DNA from: an uncultured Clostridia bacterium
GTDB taxonomy: Bacteria > Bacillota > Clostridia > Christensenellales > UBA1242
Assembly: GCA_937992055.1 (NCBI GenBank)
Contig: CALKLQ010000017.1
Span: forward strand, 1 to 8,531
Reading direction: 5' to 3'
DNA length: 8,531 nucleotides
Shown here: positions 6,042-8,531 of the stretch, in pieces
Layout of the letters: every line of letters begins with the position of its first letter
Numbering within the stretch: position 1 is the stretch's first letter
The notes under the pieces: model-generated
Told to the model about the DNA's origin: nothing
Database searches by the model: none
The model's input: only the letters and a program-made list of their open reading frames with translations
Program-made: the position numbers and the translations under genes

Positions 6042-7592
6042 ATGGAAAATTTAACAAAAGAAATTAACAAACAATTTAAAGATAAATATGAGTTTTTAAG
6101 ACTTTGGTCTTGTGTTTATGATACAAAAGAAAAAGTCTGTAAGCTCATTTTTCTTTTTCCAGAAACAATATCTGAAATTACAGAAGAAATGAGAAGGGAA
6201 ATAGAAGATTTTTTATTAAAATTGTTGTCTTTAAGTGGAAAATTAATAGTTACTTATAAAAAAAGCTTTTTGCATGAAGATTTAATTCAAAAATCGGTTA
6301 TGACTTTTTTTGAAAAAAATTATATTTCTATCTCATCTGAAATTCTCCAAAAAGATGTTGAAGTTTTGAAACAACCTAATCAGGTTGTTGTCAATATTGC
6401 TTTACACAAAGAATTAAAAGAATATTTTTTTGATAATAACATTTCTAATGAATTAAGAGAATATTTGGAAAAAATCTATTATTCTAGTTTTATTATTCAA
6501 ATTATTGAACTTGAATCAGTGCAGGATGATATTCTTTCTAATAGAAAATATTTTATAAAAGAAGAAAGAAAAGATAAAACAGTTCGATATAATGTAAAAG
6601 AAAATATTGTTCTTCTTGGTAAAGAAATTGTTCCAATGCCAGAACTCATTGCTAATCAAAGCGAGGAAAAAACTGGTTTAATTTTGGCTGGAAAAATAAA
6701 AAATATTGTAAAGAAAACTTTTAAATCTAAAAGAAACAAAAACAAAGATGTGGACAATTATTACTATACGTTTGATATAAACGATACTACTGCCACTATA
6801 GGTGCAATTCATTTTTCTTCAAAAACTAATGAACCTAAATTAGATAAGCTACAAGAAGATTCCACCTATTTGTTTTTAGGTGATTTACGAAAAAATAATT
6901 ATAATAAACTTACTTATTACATTAAAAGCATTAGCTATTGTATTTTCGATGAGGGGGAAATTGAAAAAGGGAAAAAGGCTAATGAGGAAAAAATAGAATT
7001 AAAAGACGCTTATCAATATGTTTTTCCTAAATCATATGTTAGCACGGTTCAAGAATCTCTTTTTGATTCAAATAGCGATTATAACGATTTTATTTTACAA
7101 AACGATTTTGTTGTTTTCGATGTTGAAACAACAGGCTTGGAACCAGACACCTGTGAAATTATTGAAATAGGAGCAATCAAAGTTGAAAAAGGTAAATTGA
7201 CTGATACCTTCCAAACCCTTGTTAAACCTAAAAAAGAAATTCCTTCTTTAATAACTGATATAACTGGAATTGATAATGCTATGGTTGCTGATGCACCAAA
7301 TATTAAAAAGGTGGTGGCAGATTTTGTTCTATTTTCAAAAAACTGTGTGCTTTCTGGCTATAACGTAGGTTTTGATATGCGTTTTTTGCAAAATGCGGGA
7401 AAAGAAATTGATTATCATTTCGAAAATCAGGTAGAAGATGCCATGGTGTATGCTAGGAATAAACTCTTTTTAGGAAATTATACCTTAAAAAACGTAGCAA
7501 AGCATTTGAATGTTTCTTTAAAAGAGGCACATAGGGCTCTAAATGATGCTATTGCGACTGCTAAAGTGCTTTTAGCACTCAATAAAAAATAA
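6042..7592 (+). CDS. PolC-derived OB-fold/3'-5' exonuclease protein lacking PHP and polymerase domains
   Basis: This lies where Firmicutes carry polC but encodes only 516 residues against about 1,440 for PolC. Residues 1-190 resemble the PolC N-terminal region in pattern. About 191-302 resembles the PolC OB fold (LLGKEIVPMPELI leading into GLILAGKIKNI, then YYTFDINDTTATIGAIHF). A linker at 303-352 replaces PHP-N; its start EEKIELKDAY may be a decayed counterpart of the PolC EKRVELHLH segment with the metal-binding histidines gone. A DnaQ/PolC exonuclease follows at about 353-514 with all DEDDh residues: D360 and E362 (FDVETTG), D445 (YNVGFDMRFL), H497 and D502 (HRALNDA). It then stops at TAA, with no PHP-C or polymerase downstream. 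The start is 4 nt after rseP and lacks a clear SD. Likely activity is single-strand 3'-5' DNA proofreading or trimming; a replisome role is inferred. Confidence 0.85.
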   Translation: MENLTKEINKQFKDKYEFLRLWSCVYDTKEKVCKLIFLFPETISEITEEMRREIEDFLLKLLSLSGKLIVTYKKSFLHEDLIQKSVMTFFEKNYISISSEILQKDVEVLKQPNQVVVNIALHKELKEYFFDNNISNELREYLEKIYYSSFIIQIIELESVQDDILSNRKYFIKEERKDKTVRYNVKENIVLLGKEIVPMPELIANQSEEKTGLILAGKIKNIVKKTFKSKRNKNKDVDNYYYTFDINDTTATIGAIHFSSKTNEPKLDKLQEDSTYLFLGDLRKNNYNKLTYYIKSISYCIFDEGEIEKGKKANEEKIELKDAYQYVFPKSYVSTVQESLFDSNSDYNDFILQNDFVVFDVETTGLEPDTCEIIEIGAIKVEKGKLTDTFQTLVKPKKEIPSLITDITGIDNAMVADAPNIKKVVADFVLFSKNCVLSGYNVGFDMRFLQNAGKEIDYHFENQVEDAMVYARNKLFLGNYTLKNVAKHLNVSLKEAHRALNDAIATAKVLLALNKK

Positions 7593-7614
7593 TTTTAAAA
7601 AAGTAAAAAAATGC

Positions 7615-7643
7615 TTGATAAGTTAAACGTTTAATGATATACT
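7615..7643 (+). promoter_or_regulatory. Strong extended -10 promoter for rimP-nusA
   Basis: TTGATA (7615-7620) and TATACT (7638-7643) are each one base from consensus and exactly 17 nt apart, and TG at 7635-7636 gives an extended -10. Transcription should begin near 7650, immediately before the hairpin at 7658-7682. This gives rimP-nusA its own start independent of rseP and the PolC-like gene. Confidence 0.75.
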
Positions 7644-7657
7644 ATAAATGCTAGATA

Positions 7658-7682
7658 AAGAGTGGGCGGTTCGCCCACTCTT
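7658..7682 (+). promoter_or_regulatory. GC-rich stem-loop in the rimP 5' leader
   Basis: AAGAGTGGGCG (7658-7668) pairs perfectly with CGCCCACTCTT (7672-7682), an 11-bp stem with a GTT loop, and is the most GC-rich patch of the window. It is followed by GCTATTAA, not a T-run, so it is not a typical terminator. It ends 8 nt before the rimP SD and would lie within about 10 nt of the predicted mRNA 5' end. An mRNA-stabilising or translation-modulating role is likely; a weak or remnant terminator is an alternative. Confidence 0.75.
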
Positions 7683-7701
7683 GCTATTAAAGGGAGGTTT
7701 T

Positions 7702-8163
7702 ATGGCTGGAGTTGTTGAAAATGCATGTCAAACTTTAATACCTAAAATTCAAGAAATGGGGTACGAAGTTGTTGAAATTGAATATGCAAAAAAAGTTGAT
7801 GGAATGAATTTAACATTTGTTATAGATTGTGACAAACATAAAATTGCTATTGACGATTGTGAAAAGGTTCACAAGTTTTTAGACGAAGAACTTGATATAT
7901 TGAACCCTACAAATGACTCACCTTACATTTTAAATGTTGAATCTGTTGGGCTTGATAGGCCTATTAAAAATGAAAGAGATTTTGCTAGAAATAAAAATAA
8001 AGAGGTAGAAGTCAAATTGTATGCTCCTTTTAATAAGAAAAAAATTTATCAAGGCAATTTATTTGATTTTGATGATGAAAAGGTTGTAATTGAAAGTGAA
8101 GGGCAAAAAATTACATTTGATAGAAATGCGGTAAGTTTAATTACTCCAATAATAAAATTTTAA
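7702..8163 (+). CDS. rimP: Ribosome maturation factor RimP
   Basis: RimP assists assembly of the 30S subunit, binding around S12. The frame stays open back to an ATG at 7648, but that would translate through the GC-rich hairpin. The ATG at 7702 is preceded by AGGGAGG (7691-7697, 4-nt spacing) and gives 153 residues, the family size. Landmarks are the N-terminal domain GYEVVEIEYAKK, LTFVIDCD and IDDCEKVHKFLDEELD, then the characteristic YILNVESVGLDRPI (family form LEVSSPGLDRPL) and a C-terminal SH3-like barrel (EVEVKLYAP to QGNLFDFDDEKVVIESEG). The family SPG is SVG here, a small difference. It pairs with nusA 13 nt downstream, an almost universal arrangement, and is driven by the promoter at 7615-7643. 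Confidence 0.95.
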   Translation: MAGVVENACQTLIPKIQEMGYEVVEIEYAKKVDGMNLTFVIDCDKHKIAIDDCEKVHKFLDEELDILNPTNDSPYILNVESVGLDRPIKNERDFARNKNKEVEVKLYAPFNKKKIYQGNLFDFDDEKVVIESEGQKITFDRNAVSLITPIIKF

Positions 8164-8176
8164 AAGGAAAATGAAA

Positions 8177-8531
8177 ATGATTAACAAAGATTTTTTTCAA
8201 GCTTTAGATGAACTTGAACAACAAAAAAAGATTAACAAAGAACAATTTGTTGAAACGCTTGAGTCAGCACTTACTTCTGCTTACAAAAAAATGTATGGCG
8301 AGGCAAAATCTGCCATGGTGAAACTCAATCCAGAAAAATGCACAATTAAAATTTATAGTTACAAGACCGTTGTGGAACAAGTTGAGGACTATGACAAAGA
8401 AATTTCTTTGGAAGAAGCTCAAAAAATTAAAAAATCTTATAAACTTGGCGATACAATTGCTGAGGAAGAATCTACTAAAGAATTTGGAAGAATTGCTGCT
8501 CAAACTGCAAAACAAGTTGTTATGCAACGTT
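8177..8531 (+). CDS. nusA: Transcription termination/antitermination protein NusA (3' end missing)
   Basis: NusA binds RNA polymerase and influences pausing, termination and antitermination. Only the first 118 codons lie in the window. Two in-frame ATGs exist, at 8171 and 8177. The AAGGA site at 8164-8168 is just 2 nt before the first but 8 nt before the second, and starting at 8177 gives MINKDFFQALDELEQQK, which matches the usual NusA N-terminus, so I chose 8177. The visible part is the polymerase-binding N-terminal domain: ESALTSAYKKMYG, a beta segment with IKIYSYKTVVEQVED, EISLEEAQ, YKLGD and the highly conserved FGRIAAQTAKQVVMQR at the edge of the window. The S1 and KH domains lie beyond. 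Translation probably follows rimP directly. Confidence 0.96.
   Translation, partial: MINKDFFQALDELEQQKKINKEQFVETLESALTSAYKKMYGEAKSAMVKLNPEKCTIKIYSYKTVVEQVEDYDKEISLEEAQKIKKSYKLGDTIAEEESTKEFGRIAAQTAKQVVMQR

Noticed and set aside
7565..7579. Hairpin AGTGCT/AGCACT at the end of the PolC-like gene as a terminator
   Set aside because: The 6-bp stem lies inside the coding region and is followed by an A-rich, not T-rich, stretch, so termination there is unlikely.
7648..7701. Upstream ATG at 7648 as the rimP start
   Set aside because: It has no SD, lies at or before the predicted transcription start, and would encode the GC-rich hairpin. ATG 7702 has AGGGAGG and gives the normal family length.
8171..8176. 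ATG at 8171 as the nusA start
   Set aside because: It is only 2 nt from the SD; ATG 8177 has 8-nt spacing and matches the usual NusA N-terminus.
8264..8527. Reverse-strand ORF of 87 codons within nusA
   Set aside because: It is opposite a conserved NusA domain; its F- and N-rich composition is the mirror of Lys/Glu-rich coding.

Overview
This is an AT-rich window (roughly 30% GC by eye) with standard-code stops (TGA ends frr and uppS), strong purine-rich Shine-Dalgarno sites and a PolC-type gene next to rimP-nusA. That combination points to a Firmicutes chromosome, most likely an uncultured clostridial lineage. All genes lie on the + strand, and I see no mobile element, CRISPR array, tRNA or rRNA.

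Layout: (1) The window opens inside secD, which overlaps secF; an AT-rich intrinsic terminator begins at the secF stop. (2) A gap of about 240 bp carries a good promoter and leads into a tightly packed run: frr, a 61-codon unknown ORF, uppS and cdsA, with 4-nt start/stop overlaps at frr/ORF61 and uppS/cdsA. (3) After a 107-bp gap come the site-2 protease gene rseP and, four bases later, a 516-residue PolC-derived protein. (4) A strong extended -10 promoter and a GC-rich hairpin precede rimP, which is followed by the start of nusA, cut by the window end.

The genes cover Sec-dependent export (SecDF), ribosome recycling, undecaprenyl diphosphate and CDP-diacylglycerol synthesis for the envelope, regulated intramembrane proteolysis, a DNA proofreading-type activity, 30S maturation and transcription elongation/antitermination. 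This is essentially the conserved Firmicutes frr-uppS-cdsA-(dxr)-rseP-(proS)-polC-rimP-nusA block, but dxr and proS are absent and secDF sits where pyrH is usual.

Two things stand out. First, the gene in the polC position keeps the PolC N-terminal region, OB fold and an intact DEDDh 3'-5' exonuclease, but has no PHP domain and no polymerase: it looks like a PolC reduced to a proofreading and possibly tethering factor. Second, the SecD/SecF pair has replaced both transmembrane aspartates known to carry the proton relay (SecD D to S, SecF D to N) while keeping the overall fold and the partner arginine, suggesting an export factor with altered or lost proton coupling. Smaller points are a likely 5'-terminal stem-loop on the rimP-nusA mRNA and an unrecognised coupled small protein between frr and uppS.
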